Source: Fuerstiella sp. (GTDB taxonomy: Bacteria > Planctomycetota > Planctomycetia > Planctomycetales > Planctomycetaceae). Taken from it: 36,437 bases of DNA. Below are positions 8,769 through 17,489 of the stretch, piece after piece; positions within the stretch are counted from its first letter, which is position 1; each line of letters starts with the position of its first letter. The DNA is taken from positions 1-36,437 of the forward strand of contig JAKVAY010000074.1 of NCBI GenBank assembly GCA_022447185.1, written 5' to 3'. The notes under the pieces were generated by a model. It had not been told where the DNA came from, did not search any database, and saw nothing but the letters and a program-made list of their open reading frames with translations. A program made the position numbers and the translations under genes.

Positions 8769-10583
8769 ATGGACGATCTCGCAGAACTTTTGGATCAGGC
8801 CGTTGCAGACGGCAAACTGGTATCAGATGCGGCCCATAACGTTCGTGACTGGCTTGGCCGACAATGTCTTTCATTGTACCACCCGCAAATTCGTCAATTG
8901 ATCACTGACGGTGACTGGACGTCATTGAATGCAACGTTCTGGACGGTGATTCCGTTTGGTACTGGAGGCCGTCGGGGTCCTATGGGGAGGTTGGGGCCTG
9001 CGACAATCAACGATCGCACCGTTGCAGAGTCCGCTCACGGAATGGCGGTTTACCTGAAAAAATCGGGACGCACGAGCGGTGGTGCAGCTGTGGTCGCCTA
9101 CGACACTCGCAATCAGTCTCGTCATTTTGCTCAACTCACGGCCACAACACTGGCAGCGCACGAGCTGACTGTTTTTTTGTTCGACTCTCATCGGAGCACA
9201 CCGGAACTCTCATTTGCCGTTCGCCATTTGAACTGTGACATTGGTGTGATGATTTCAGCATCCCATAATCCTCCAGCTGACAATGGATTCAAGGCTTACT
9301 GGAACAATGGCGGACAGGTGATTGCGCCTCATGACAAGGGAATTATCACCGAAGTGGAAGCTGCAGAAGAGGTCCCACAGGTTGATTTTGATGAAGCCGT
9401 GGCAGGTGGAAGAATCAGGATTATTGGTGAAGCGGTGGATGTCGCTTACGTCACCGCTGTTGCCGCGTTGAGCCAGTCAGCCAGCCGAGACATTTCTGCC
9501 GTGTACACGCCGTTGCACGGAGTCGGTGAATCATCGATCTGGAGAATTGTCCGAAAACTGGGCTTTGACATCGACATCTTTGAAGACCACCGGGCGACCG
9601 ACGGCAACTTTCCAAATGTACCCGGGCACCTTCCTAATCCGGAACAGCTCGAAGTGTTTGACCCTGTGATTGATTGGGTCATTGGCAGCAACCATCCAGC
9701 CGACCTCATCCTGGCGTCGGACCCGGACGCGGATCGACTGGGTGTCGTGGTGCGCAATCCCGAGGGCGGATTTACACCGCTGAGCGGCAATCAGACAGGA
9801 GCACTTCTGACAGACTACCTGCTGCGGAAACGCATCGCGGCTGGACACCTGAGTCCGGACGACTATGTCGTGCAAACCCTGGTCACGACGCCGTTGACGC
9901 GCGCAATAGCGGAGGGATACGGCGCACAGGCGGTTTGCGAATTGCTGGTTGGATTCAAATACATTGCGGAAACGATGGAAGAACGTGGCACGGAACACTT
10001 TATCATTGGTACGGAAGAATCAATTGGTTTTCTGGCCGGGGGATACTGTCGAGACAAAGACGGAGCCATCGCGGCAATGTTTGTTCTGGAGCTGGCGGCG
10101 GAGTTGAAAGGTCAGGGACGCACATTGCTGGACCAGTTGGATGATCTCCATCGGCAGCATGGCTACCACTGTGAAGGACAGCGGTCGATTTACTGCGAAG
10201 GGCCCACCGGCAAGAGCAAAATTGACAGTCTGATGACGACCCTGCGAAAGAATCCTCCCGCCGAACTGGGGTCGGTGAAACTGGTCGAGGTCGCCGACTA
10301 CGACAGCGGAATACGGACCGAAATTCCGTCGGGCAAACTCACCGATGACATCGGGCACCCTCGCGGTGATCTTCTGATTTACAAATCAGATCCTGCAGCC
10401 TCGGTGCGAGTTCAGATCGCCGGCCGACCGTCGGGCACGGAACCAAAAATCAAGTTCTACTTTTTCTGTCAGTCGGATCTCTCCGGGGAATCGGACCTTG
10501 AACGTGCTCGACTGGTTGGGAATGCCAAACTCAGTGAAGTCCAGAAAGCTCTGACATCATGGGCCCAAACACAGTTGCATTAA
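8769..10583 (+). CDS. PGM2-type phosphosugar mutase (phosphoglucomutase/phosphomannomutase)
   Basis: This encodes 604 residues of the alpha-D-phosphohexomutase superfamily, interconverting hexose 1- and 6-phosphates in the cytoplasm. Key parts in order are FGTGGRRGPMG at about 63-73, the phosphoserine loop SASHNPPADNG with catalytic S165, the metal loop DPDADR at 318-323, the sugar-specificity loop GTEESIGFL, and the phosphate-binding loop RPSGTEPKIKFY near the C-terminus. The long form with an N-terminal helical extension is typical of PGM2-like enzymes (about 580-610). The ATG at 8769 is preceded two codons earlier by a GTG at 8763; the choice changes only two residues. Its product could feed the UDP-sugar pyrophosphorylase at 975-2369, but the genes are not linked in an operon. 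Substrate preference (glucose versus mannose) is not determined. Confidence 0.94.
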   Translation: MDDLAELLDQAVADGKLVSDAAHNVRDWLGRQCLSLYHPQIRQLITDGDWTSLNATFWTVIPFGTGGRRGPMGRLGPATINDRTVAESAHGMAVYLKKSGRTSGGAAVVAYDTRNQSRHFAQLTATTLAAHELTVFLFDSHRSTPELSFAVRHLNCDIGVMISASHNPPADNGFKAYWNNGGQVIAPHDKGIITEVEAAEEVPQVDFDEAVAGGRIRIIGEAVDVAYVTAVAALSQSASRDISAVYTPLHGVGESSIWRIVRKLGFDIDIFEDHRATDGNFPNVPGHLPNPEQLEVFDPVIDWVIGSNHPADLILASDPDADRLGVVVRNPEGGFTPLSGNQTGALLTDYLLRKRIAAGHLSPDDYVVQTLVTTPLTRAIAEGYGAQAVCELLVGFKYIAETMEERGTEHFIIGTEESIGFLAGGYCRDKDGAIAAMFVLELAAELKGQGRTLLDQLDDLHRQHGYHCEGQRSIYCEGPTGKSKIDSLMTTLRKNPPAELGSVKLVEVADYDSGIRTEIPSGKLTDDIGHPRGDLLIYKSDPAASVRVQIAGRPSGTEPKIKFYFFCQSDLSGESDLERARLVGNAKLSEVQKALTSWAQTQLH

Positions 10584-10734
10584 GCCGGATTATTCATGGG
10601 CGACGGAGGAAAAAATTGACCGGTTTCAGACAGAATGGTTGATGTGACACAGTTGTAACTCCGGGCGATCTGCTGCCTGCCTTTGTTTTTGGATGCACGG
10701 TGTTGGTCTGGTACATGGTAACAGTCGTGCTGCT

Positions 10735-10765
10735 GACCGGAACTGAATATAATTGGATTCCGGTC
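10735..10765. promoter_or_regulatory. Inverted repeat GACCGGAA-N15-TTCCGGTC around a TATAAT box
   Basis: Two perfect 8-bp arms (10735-10742 and 10758-10765) enclose 15 bp that contain TATAAT at 10748-10753, about 65 bp upstream of the nitrilase-family start. No good -35 hexamer is present at 16-18 bp. The arrangement resembles an operator straddling a -10 element, so a regulated promoter for the downstream gene is plausible. Confidence 0.45.
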
Positions 10766-10818
10766 CCATCCGCTTTTGGAATCCCCTGACCGGCTCCTTG
10801 TCAAAGAAAGCTATCGGA

Positions 10819-11715
10819 ATGCAGTCAATTCGTGTCGCAGCTGTCAGTATCAACAGTCCTCTGGGCGACGTTGAGGGTGTACTGAACTCTATTGGTGACT
10901 GGACGCAGCAAGCGGTTGAACAGGGAGCGGAGCTGGTTGTGTTTCCGGAACTGCAGGTGCACGGGCATTGTACTTCGAACACATGGGAGCTTGCGGAACG
11001 AGTGCCGGACGGTGAAACCATACGCCGTCTGGAAGAAACGGCTCAGAAATACAAAGCGTTCCTGTCTGTAGGTCTCAGTGAAAAGGAGAAGAGCCTGGTC
11101 TTCAACACACAGGTGCTGATTGGTCCCGACGGTTACATCGGCAAGCAGCGAAAAATCCACCTGTCACGTGATGAAGTGTTGTTCTACAAAGGCGGCCTGG
11201 AGCTGCCGGTGTTCGATATCGGAAAGTGCCGACTGGGAACAATTATATGCTATGACAATCAGTTTCCGGAGCTTGCCCGCATTTTGGCATTGCGTGGTGC
11301 TGATGTTCTTTTAATGCCTCATGCCGCACGAGTAAAAATGTGGGATGACACGCCGGCATCGATGGCTGCGGCCCGCCAGCATACTCATGAATACTTCATT
11401 TCGTGCTACGCCATGCGGGCTCGGGAGAATTCCTGCTTTGCTGTTCTGGCCAACCAGTCCGGTCGGGCAGGTTACGTTGACATGTATCCCGCCGATTCAC
11501 CGAACCAACCCCATCATTGCGGCGGTGCGATTTTCTTTGCACCCAATGGTGACGTGATCATTTCGTCACAGACTGACGAGATCCGTGACGAAATGGTTGT
11601 TCACACACTGGACGCTGATTTACTTGTGGCGGAACGGAGCCTGCCCAATTATACGCTCAAAACTCGCCGACCCGAGTTGTATGGTGAACTGGTGAAGGAA
11701 CAGGTGCAGTGGTGA
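10819..11715 (+). CDS. Carbon-nitrogen hydrolase (nitrilase superfamily)
   Basis: This 298-residue cytoplasmic enzyme has the Glu-Lys-Cys triad of the nitrilase superfamily: E44 in VVFPELQ, K112 in GKQRKIHL and C144 in TIICYDNQFPE. The usual alpha-beta-beta-alpha fold spans the whole length, including the LMPHAARVKMW and MRARENSCFAVLANQSG segments. Members hydrolyse amides or carbamoyl groups (beta-ureidopropionase, N-carbamoyl amino acid or putrescine amidohydrolases); I cannot assign one. The frame is open further upstream to 10753, but the ATG at 10819 begins right at the first beta strand (MQSIRVAAVSIN) and fits the family length. It has a dyad with a TATAAT box upstream and is followed after 165 bp by a Gfo/Idh/MocA dehydrogenase on the same strand. 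Confidence 0.92.
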   Translation: MQSIRVAAVSINSPLGDVEGVLNSIGDWTQQAVEQGAELVVFPELQVHGHCTSNTWELAERVPDGETIRRLEETAQKYKAFLSVGLSEKEKSLVFNTQVLIGPDGYIGKQRKIHLSRDEVLFYKGGLELPVFDIGKCRLGTIICYDNQFPELARILALRGADVLLMPHAARVKMWDDTPASMAAARQHTHEYFISCYAMRARENSCFAVLANQSGRAGYVDMYPADSPNQPHHCGGAIFFAPNGDVIISSQTDEIRDEMVVHTLDADLLVAERSLPNYTLKTRRPELYGELVKEQVQW

Positions 11716-11800
11716 ACACAGGATGACGAACATTGTACGCCGGTGTGTTACGAATCCGAGTGACGAGGATGAACCTCGTTCGTTGCTGTTGCGGCACTGT

Positions 11801-11858
11801 GATCACCAAAAGAAGTGTTGTGACACGTCGCAGAGCGCAGGCTCCCTGAGGAACGACA
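11801..11858. repeat. Structured repeat element, copy B
   Basis: GATCACCAAAAGAAGTGT (11801-11818) matches 8570-8587 at 17 of 18 bases. About 20 bp later come GGCTCC and then ACGACA, as in copy A. It lies in the 165-bp gap before the Gfo/Idh/MocA gene. Similarity outside these blocks is weak, so this is a degenerate copy. Confidence 0.45.
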
Positions 11859-11880
11859 TCGAAACAGACTGGTTGTCGAT

Positions 11881-12864
11881 ATGATACGAATTGGAATTCT
11901 CGGTGCCGCCAGAATTACACCAGGCGCGCTCATCGAACCGTGTGCAGACGAAGAACGGGCCGAAGTTCACTGTGTTGCCGCTCGAAACAGAGGACGGGCC
12001 GAACAGTTTGCCGCAGAACACAGCATTCCCGTCGTACACAATGACTACAACGACGTCATCAACGATCCGACGATCGATGCCGTCTACAACCCACTGCCGA
12101 TCTCATTACACCACGAGTGGACGATCAGGGCATTGCGTGCTGAAAAACATGTCCTCTGTGAAAAATCATTTTCGGCCAATGCCAGGGAAGCAGCTGAAAT
12201 GGCAGCGGTTGCAGAGGATACCGGTCTGACACTCATGGATGCATTCCATTATCGCTACCACCCGGTATTTCACCGTGCAAAACAGGTCGTGGATTCCGGT
12301 ATGTTGGGGCAGTTGCGCTCGATCGAGGCTGTCTTCCATATTGAGATTACCGATCCGGACGACATCCGAATGATTTATGCGACAGGTGGTGGTGTTACGA
12401 TGGATATTGGTTGCTACCCCATATCCTGGGTGCGCCATATTACCGGCAAAGAGCCGGAAGACGTAACTGCGGTTGCGGAAACCGGACCACCGAATGTCGA
12501 TACGTTCCTGCAGGCCAGGTTCCGATTTCCGGGTGGAATTGAGGCCACCATTTCGGGGGACATGCGTTCCGGCACAGAAAGACGCATGGAATTAACGGTC
12601 ACTGGTGATCAGGGAACAATGAAAGTGACCAATCCCCTGGTGCCGCATAAGGGACATCGAATTGAGCTGGACGTTCAGGGGAACAGGACGGTGGAGGAAC
12701 TCGATCACCGAAGCACATATGCATACCAGTTGGATGCCTTTGTCGATGCGGTAGAGAACGGTACGCCGCTGTTGACCGGACCGGCAGACGCCGTAAAGCA
12801 GATGCAATTGATTGATCGATGTTATGAAGCGGCCGGTCTTCCGATTCGAGGCCTCAATCTCTGA
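11881..12864 (+). CDS. Cytoplasmic Gfo/Idh/MocA dehydrogenase (dihydrodiol dehydrogenase-like branch)
   Basis: This encodes 327 residues with no leader, starting directly in the Rossmann fold (MIRIGILGAARITPGAL). Cofactor binding is NAD(P)(H). The segment LPISLHHEW and the lysine in CEKSF (EKP in most paralogues, here EKS) mark the active site, and DAFHYRYHP with GGGVTMDIGCYPISWVRHI belongs to the C-terminal substrate domain. This pattern is that of the trans-1,2-dihydrodiol dehydrogenase / xylose dehydrogenase branch rather than the exported type seen at 1-752. Its substrate is likely a sugar or polyol. The ATG at 11881 is the only sensible start. It is convergent with the DUF5009 gene across 43 bp. 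Confidence 0.93.
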   Translation: MIRIGILGAARITPGALIEPCADEERAEVHCVAARNRGRAEQFAAEHSIPVVHNDYNDVINDPTIDAVYNPLPISLHHEWTIRALRAEKHVLCEKSFSANAREAAEMAAVAEDTGLTLMDAFHYRYHPVFHRAKQVVDSGMLGQLRSIEAVFHIEITDPDDIRMIYATGGGVTMDIGCYPISWVRHITGKEPEDVTAVAETGPPNVDTFLQARFRFPGGIEATISGDMRSGTERRMELTVTGDQGTMKVTNPLVPHKGHRIELDVQGNRTVEELDHRSTYAYQLDAFVDAVENGTPLLTGPADAVKQMQLIDRCYEAAGLPIRGLNL

Positions 12865-12907
12865 GTTCGCGTGACCACCGCAGCCCGGATTGTGACTGCT
12901 CAGTCTT

Positions 12908-14353
12908 TCACACGCGTACGAAGAATCGGTGCCGGTACATGTAGACAGCTGCCAACCAAAAAATGAGGACCACGAATGTGGGCTCAATGATTCGTCCGAA
13001 CATAGCGTCGCTGACAGCATCTGCGCCAAAAATGGATTCCAAAAAACCGGATAGATGGATTGCCACGACTTTTTCCCCAACCCAGCTGTGGAGAAGTTGA
13101 CCCATCAGGTAAACGGCCAGTGAGTTCATGCCAACGACCTGCAGCGGCCACGCCAGTTTTCCGAACGGCAGGATGTCAAACACGATATAGAATACTGCCA
13201 GTATCCAGACCACGCAGCCGCTACTGAACAATGTCCAGCTGGGTGTCCAGATGATCTTGATGATCGGACACACTGTCAGATGCATCGCCAGTCCCAGTGA
13301 AATACAGATGGCACCACCGACGAGTAACCGGACAACTTTGTAGCCACGGCGTTTCCGGGAAATCAGTAGTTGACCGCACAAAACACCCAGCAGCGTAGTG
13401 GCCATCGATGGGACGAAGTTCAGTGTGGTGTAGCCGCTGCGATTAAACTGGTATTCATTCGGGTTGCTGAAGAACCACTGCCGTATGCGGCCCGGTGTTG
13501 GTTGTGGATCCCGGATCACTTCATCGGGTGTGTCACTGTTTTTCCCCGTCGCTTGTTCAGCTGCCGTTGACAAATCTTTGACCCGGGGAGTTCTGAGCTG
13601 CGGCAACAGCCACTGATCAAACCGGAACGCCACATTGCCATTTTTGGACCATGGGGCCATTTGATCTGTGAAGACGTCTCCGTTGTCAACGTCGGCATTC
13701 ATGGCAGCGTAGTCGTAGTCCTGTGGTGCAGGGTTGAAATAGAACAAACTCCAGTAGCCGATAAGAATCAAGGTTACGGCTGTCAGCTGAATCATTCTTG
13801 GCTGATTCAGGAGCAGATAAACAAAAAAGTAACCCAGGCCAATTTGTGCCAGCACATTGGAAAAAATCCAGTTCGTGCGCGGATGCTTCAGCGAGTAGAG
13901 AAAGACACCCAGCAGTACCAGGATAACGGCGCGAATCAGTGCGTGGAGCAGCCGTTTCCAGGAGGATTGACCGGCTGCAGAACGTCGCAGACCGGAAAAA
14001 GGCATTGCGACTCCAACCATGAACATGAACGAAGGCTGGATCAGATCCCAGAATGCAATTCCATGGATTGTGTCAATCGCAACCCATTTTGCGTGTCGAA
14101 AATGGAAGCCGATTGTCTGCCAGACATCGTAGTCGGTCGTTTTCCACACCGGAGCATCGCGAGGTAATTCTGTGAAATCGCTAAATCCGAATCCATGGGC
14201 CGCCAGGACAATCATGATGAAGCCACGATAAGCATCCAGAGACCTCAGACGGCCAGAGTGCTTCGGGACCGGGAGCATGTACTCAGCCTCAGCTGTACCT
14301 GTAGGTCGACGAGGTCGCTGTTCGGATTTTTTTACGCGGTACGTTTTAGACAT
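12908..14353 (-). CDS. DUF5009 / heparan-alpha-glucosaminide N-acetyltransferase-like membrane protein
   Basis: This encodes 481 residues. The N-terminal 35 residues are basic and polar, followed by RLRSLDAYRGFIMIVLAAHGFGF, the first membrane segment with the SLDAxRG motif shared by the HGSNAT/NagX-like and DUF5009 acyltransferases. About ten hydrophobic segments follow, including FMFMVGVAMPFS, LIRAVILVLLGVFLYSL and VVGMNSLAVYLMGQLL, with a periplasmic loop rich in polar residues between the middle helices. Relatives transfer acetyl groups to amino sugars across a membrane; whether this copy does is unproven. I use the ATG at 14353 rather than 14401, because the extra 16 residues are not family-like. 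It is divergent from the aldose epimerase gene, so a shared regulator for sugar handling is possible. Confidence 0.85.
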   Translation of the reverse strand: MSKTYRVKKSEQRPRRPTGTAEAEYMLPVPKHSGRLRSLDAYRGFIMIVLAAHGFGFSDFTELPRDAPVWKTTDYDVWQTIGFHFRHAKWVAIDTIHGIAFWDLIQPSFMFMVGVAMPFSGLRRSAAGQSSWKRLLHALIRAVILVLLGVFLYSLKHPRTNWIFSNVLAQIGLGYFFVYLLLNQPRMIQLTAVTLILIGYWSLFYFNPAPQDYDYAAMNADVDNGDVFTDQMAPWSKNGNVAFRFDQWLLPQLRTPRVKDLSTAAEQATGKNSDTPDEVIRDPQPTPGRIRQWFFSNPNEYQFNRSGYTTLNFVPSMATTLLGVLCGQLLISRKRRGYKVVRLLVGGAICISLGLAMHLTVCPIIKIIWTPSWTLFSSGCVVWILAVFYIVFDILPFGKLAWPLQVVGMNSLAVYLMGQLLHSWVGEKVVAIHLSGFLESIFGADAVSDAMFGRIIEPTFVVLIFWLAAVYMYRHRFFVRV

Positions 14354-14547
14354 AGTACGTTGCGACCTGCGTTGAAGACTGCCGGATGAGATCAATGGCA
14401 ATCTATCGTGATCCCCGGACGGAAATCAGCGCAGACAACCGATCTCAGTCTATCATGGCTGGATACTCCGAGTCTGCTTATTCATGGTAGCTTTTGACGT
14501 TTGAATTCGGTAAATCGTGACCTGCAAATGCGACCGGCTTACACCTG

Positions 14548-14562
14548 TGCAGCGTCGCTGCA
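14548..14562. promoter_or_regulatory. Operator-like palindrome TGCAGCG-T-CGCTGCA
   Basis: Two perfect 7-bp arms flank one central base, ending 30 bp before the aldose 1-epimerase start, in the 239-bp divergent region. The size and odd-centre symmetry resemble binding sites of dimeric regulators. No -10/-35 can be assigned with confidence. Confidence 0.35.
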
Positions 14563-14592
14563 GACGCTTCGTGCTGTGGAAAGACAAGACTC

Positions 14593-15549
14593 ATGCCCGT
14601 CATCGACATTTCTGACCCCCAGTCCGGTTCCCGGGCCGCGATTTCAGTTGAATCCGGGTTTAACTGCTTTCGTTTTGTGTCTCGAAAGGGCAGCGAAGAG
14701 CTGGACGTCATTTATGCTGAAGACGGTTTTGAAGAAGGAAAATGCGCACCCAGTCACAATGGGATTCCCATATTATTTCCCTTCCCTAATCGTATTCGAT
14801 CCGGGAAGTACTCCTGGGATGGTCAAGACTATGATCTGCCTGAATCCCTGGTCAGTTACGACGGATCGGGAAACGCAATTCACGGGTTTTGTCTGGATCG
14901 GGCGTGGCGTGTTACGAATCAGACGGAATCGTCTGTCACCGCTGTCTTTCAGATTAGTCAGGACGCATCGGACCGTGCGTCCTTCTGGCCAGCTGATGCC
15001 AAACTGTCAGTTCAGTACGTGATTTCCGGAACAACACTGCGTTCGGAATTCACTGTGCACAATCCGGATGACAGACCGTTACCGTGGGGACTGGGGACTC
15101 ATGCGTATTTTCGTTTGCCGCTCGGCGGAACTGATGCGGCACAATGCACGGTGTTTGCTCCGGTCATTCAGTCGCGGCAACTGTGTGAATGCCTGCCGAC
15201 CGGAGCCGTCGTGGAAATACCGACAGACACTGCACTGCAGGAATCACCACGATTCAGTTCGCTCAGGCTTGACGACGCTTTTGCCGGTCTCCGGCCCTCA
15301 CCCGATGGAAGTATTGAGACATGGGTCACGGATCCTGATTCCGGACGTCGTGTCGTCCAGCGATTCTCAGCCGACTTTCAGGAACTGGTGGCGTTCACAC
15401 CCCCGTGGACGGCAGCCATTTGCCTGGAACCCTATACATGCGCAACCGATGCTATCAATCTCCGGAATCAGGGTTTTGATGCAGGGCTGAGAGTACTGGA
15501 GTCCGGTGATACGTGGACCGGGTTTATTGAGATTGAAGCTCAGTTGTGA
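14593..15549 (+). CDS. Aldose 1-epimerase family protein
   Basis: This encodes 318 residues of the GalM/aldose 1-epimerase beta-sandwich family, which interconverts the alpha and beta anomers of free or phosphorylated sugars. Family landmarks are the sugar-contacting PFPNRIRSGKYSWDG near residue 65, the histidine in AIHGF, the second histidine in WGLGTHAYFRLP, and the glutamate near the end in ICLEPYT that acts as catalytic base. Length fits (about 290-350). There is no leader, so it is cytoplasmic. The ATG at 14593 starts the fold directly. It faces the DUF5009 gene and has an operator-like palindrome just upstream. Confidence 0.93.
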   Translation: MPVIDISDPQSGSRAAISVESGFNCFRFVSRKGSEELDVIYAEDGFEEGKCAPSHNGIPILFPFPNRIRSGKYSWDGQDYDLPESLVSYDGSGNAIHGFCLDRAWRVTNQTESSVTAVFQISQDASDRASFWPADAKLSVQYVISGTTLRSEFTVHNPDDRPLPWGLGTHAYFRLPLGGTDAAQCTVFAPVIQSRQLCECLPTGAVVEIPTDTALQESPRFSSLRLDDAFAGLRPSPDGSIETWVTDPDSGRRVVQRFSADFQELVAFTPPWTAAICLEPYTCATDAINLRNQGFDAGLRVLESGDTWTGFIEIEAQL

Positions 15550-15871
15550 GCGAATCGGTTTGTTTTGCACGCAAGACCTCAGTCTGCTGCTTTTGATTCA
15601 CGCCATGAGTATTTTTGTCAGTACGATATGTGTCTTTTCCGGGACAGATACTCTCGCTTCAGATCTGTAAAACGCTGCAACGCCATATCATCTGAGTAGT
15701 ACCCGGTTGGATTACTTTTTCGCACGAGTCCATCAGTTTCCGGGCCGGAATGGAAGGTGTTCAGTATCTGTCGGAAATCCATCAGACATATGGCCGTTTG
15801 TGTAGATTCGGTCCACAATCCAGGTTCCTGTGTCTTCGTGATTCTATGTTGTTTTCAAAGGATATTCTTAA
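15550..15871. other. Intergenic gap after the aldose epimerase gene
   Basis: These 322 bp contain no gene I recognise. A minus-strand frame at 15618-15818 (66 codons) has reasonable codon use but no family I can name and no ribosome-binding site; it may be a remnant or chance. The end of the gap supplies AAAGGA (15857-15862) as ribosome-binding site for the metallophosphoesterase. Confidence 0.4.
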
Positions 15872-16753
15872 ATGAGAATCGGTCTTTCACGAGTCTGGAC
15901 GTTACTAACCGTTTGTATCGTTGTTACATCCGCTGGCGCAGACGCACAGCGGCACCCGAATGACAGGACACTGGTCAGCTTCTATGCCATGGGAGACGTC
16001 CCGTATCAGCCGGAAGAAGATGAGCTCCTGCCAAAACAGATTGCACAACTTCCGGCAGACGCAGAATTTGTCGTCCACGTAGGAGATATCAAGGGCGGAG
16101 GTCCCCCGTGTGTCGAGGCGGTTTACGAAAAAGTTTCAGGAATGCTCAGCAAGTCTGTGGCGCCTGTGTTCATCATTCCTGGCGATAATGAGTGGAACGA
16201 CTGCACCGACCCGGTTCAGGCATGGGCGTACTGGAACCAGTATTTCAGTCGGTTTGATCGCCGCTGGAACCATAGATTCCCGTTGTTCCGACAGATTGAA
16301 CATGAAGAGAATTTTTCGTTTGTGAGGAACGATGTGCTGTTCGTCGGTCTGAACGTGGTTGGTGGTCTCGTTCATGATGCTGCTGAATGGAAGCAGCGGC
16401 ACGCAGACGGGCTGAAGTGGATCCGACAGAATGTCGCAGAATTTGGCAAGGACGTTACGTGTTTGGTTTTGTTTGGGCATGCGAATCCAAAGGCCAAACA
16501 CGATGACTTCTTTCAGCCGTTGAGTGTTGAGGCGAAGGTGTTTGGCAAGCCGGTTCTTTATCTTCACGGTGACGGCCATTCCTGGATTTATGACCGTCCG
16601 TTTACCGCAAAGAATATATTGCGAGTTCAGGTGGATCAGGGTGGAAAGGCTCCACCACTCAAAGTGATTGTCACGGACAGCGATGCGCAGCCATTTCGTT
16701 TTGACCGGCGCAACGGAAAACCGACCGGCGCACCACGCGCCAAAACAGAGTGA
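15872..16753 (+). CDS. Secreted metallophosphoesterase-like protein
   Basis: This encodes 293 residues with a Sec signal peptide (MRIGLSRVWTLLTVCIVVTSAGADA). The core carries the ordered motifs of calcineurin-like phosphoesterases: a GD in YAMGDVPY, the second metal aspartate in HVGDIKGG, the GDNE in IIPGDNEWND, a histidine in LFGHANP, and the terminal GDGHSW in place of the usual GHTH. These residues should bind a dinuclear metal centre. The natural substrate is unknown; a phosphate ester outside the cytoplasm is most likely. The ATG at 15872 has AAAGGA about 9 nt upstream. It is followed after 231 bp by the split decarboxylase genes on the same strand, but the gap argues against one tight operon. 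Confidence 0.85.
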   Translation: MRIGLSRVWTLLTVCIVVTSAGADAQRHPNDRTLVSFYAMGDVPYQPEEDELLPKQIAQLPADAEFVVHVGDIKGGGPPCVEAVYEKVSGMLSKSVAPVFIIPGDNEWNDCTDPVQAWAYWNQYFSRFDRRWNHRFPLFRQIEHEENFSFVRNDVLFVGLNVVGGLVHDAAEWKQRHADGLKWIRQNVAEFGKDVTCLVLFGHANPKAKHDDFFQPLSVEAKVFGKPVLYLHGDGHSWIYDRPFTAKNILRVQVDQGGKAPPLKVIVTDSDAQPFRFDRRNGKPTGAPRAKTE

Positions 16754-16984
16754 GCGTGTCGGTGATGTCGAGTTCCGAAATTCCACGAACGTGCACGGAG
16801 TTCCACTCAGGATCTGATTCCTGGCAGGCCGATGTGAAGCGTTCCAGACAAAATACGATTGCTGACATTGATGTGCTGTACGGACCAGTTGATCGACGCC
16901 ATCGTTACCGGCAGGTATCATCTCAATCTGACGCACGAATCAACATCGGTGCGAGTCCTTCTGAAGAACCAGGGCTGATTGATT

Positions 16985-17461
16985 ATGATTTTCACCGGTG
17001 AAGAAATTGTTGCTGAACTTTCAGGACTGGGCATCACGCACGCTATATGGATTCCTGATGCCTGCATCGGTACATGGGAATGGGCGTTCTCAGCATCATC
17101 AGACGTACAGTTAATTCGGATTTGTCGGGAAGGTGAAGCATGGCCACTGGCAGCGGGATTAACTCTCGGCGGAAAGGTGCCCGTGGTGATCATGCAGACA
17201 ACCGGTCTGTTTGAATCGGGAGACGCACTCCGGAACATACTCTTCGACCTTAAGATTCCGGTCGTTTCCATCATCGGTGCGAGAAACTGGCTGAATACTG
17301 AATCGCGGGATACAGCCCGAAAATTTGCCGAACCTGTTCTGCAGGCATGGGGAGTCCCGTATCAGCTGATTGCAAATGAACATGACAAACCACGGCTGAC
17401 AGATTTTCTGCGCAGCTGCCTGGATGCCGGTCATGCCGGTGTGGCACTTCTCGCCGAGTAA
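16985..17461 (+). CDS. Thiamine-diphosphate decarboxylase, PYR-domain subunit (sulfopyruvate/phosphonopyruvate decarboxylase alpha-like)
   Basis: This 158-residue protein is a stand-alone pyrimidine-binding (PYR) domain of a ThDP-dependent enzyme. It shows GITHAIWIPDACIG near the start, the CREGEAWPLAAG segment with E49/E51, which supplies the glutamate that activates the cofactor, and VVIMQTTGLFESGDALRN. The same split is known from ComD of ComDE sulfopyruvate decarboxylase and resembles the N-terminal half of phosphonopyruvate decarboxylase. It needs the PP-domain partner encoded 28 bp downstream to form an active site at the subunit interface. The ATG at 16985 is preferred over a TTG at 16979. 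The true 2-oxo acid substrate cannot be told; no PEP mutase or sulfolactate dehydrogenase gene is nearby. Confidence 0.86.
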   Translation: MIFTGEEIVAELSGLGITHAIWIPDACIGTWEWAFSASSDVQLIRICREGEAWPLAAGLTLGGKVPVVIMQTTGLFESGDALRNILFDLKIPVVSIIGARNWLNTESRDTARKFAEPVLQAWGVPYQLIANEHDKPRLTDFLRSCLDAGHAGVALLAE

Positions 17462-17489
17462 ACAGCAAATTTGGCACGGAGATCACAGA

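Noticed and set aside
16136..16936. 266-codon minus-strand frame
   Set aside because: It is antisense to the metallophosphoesterase gene, whose motifs and signal peptide are clear; the frame has no recognisable motif.
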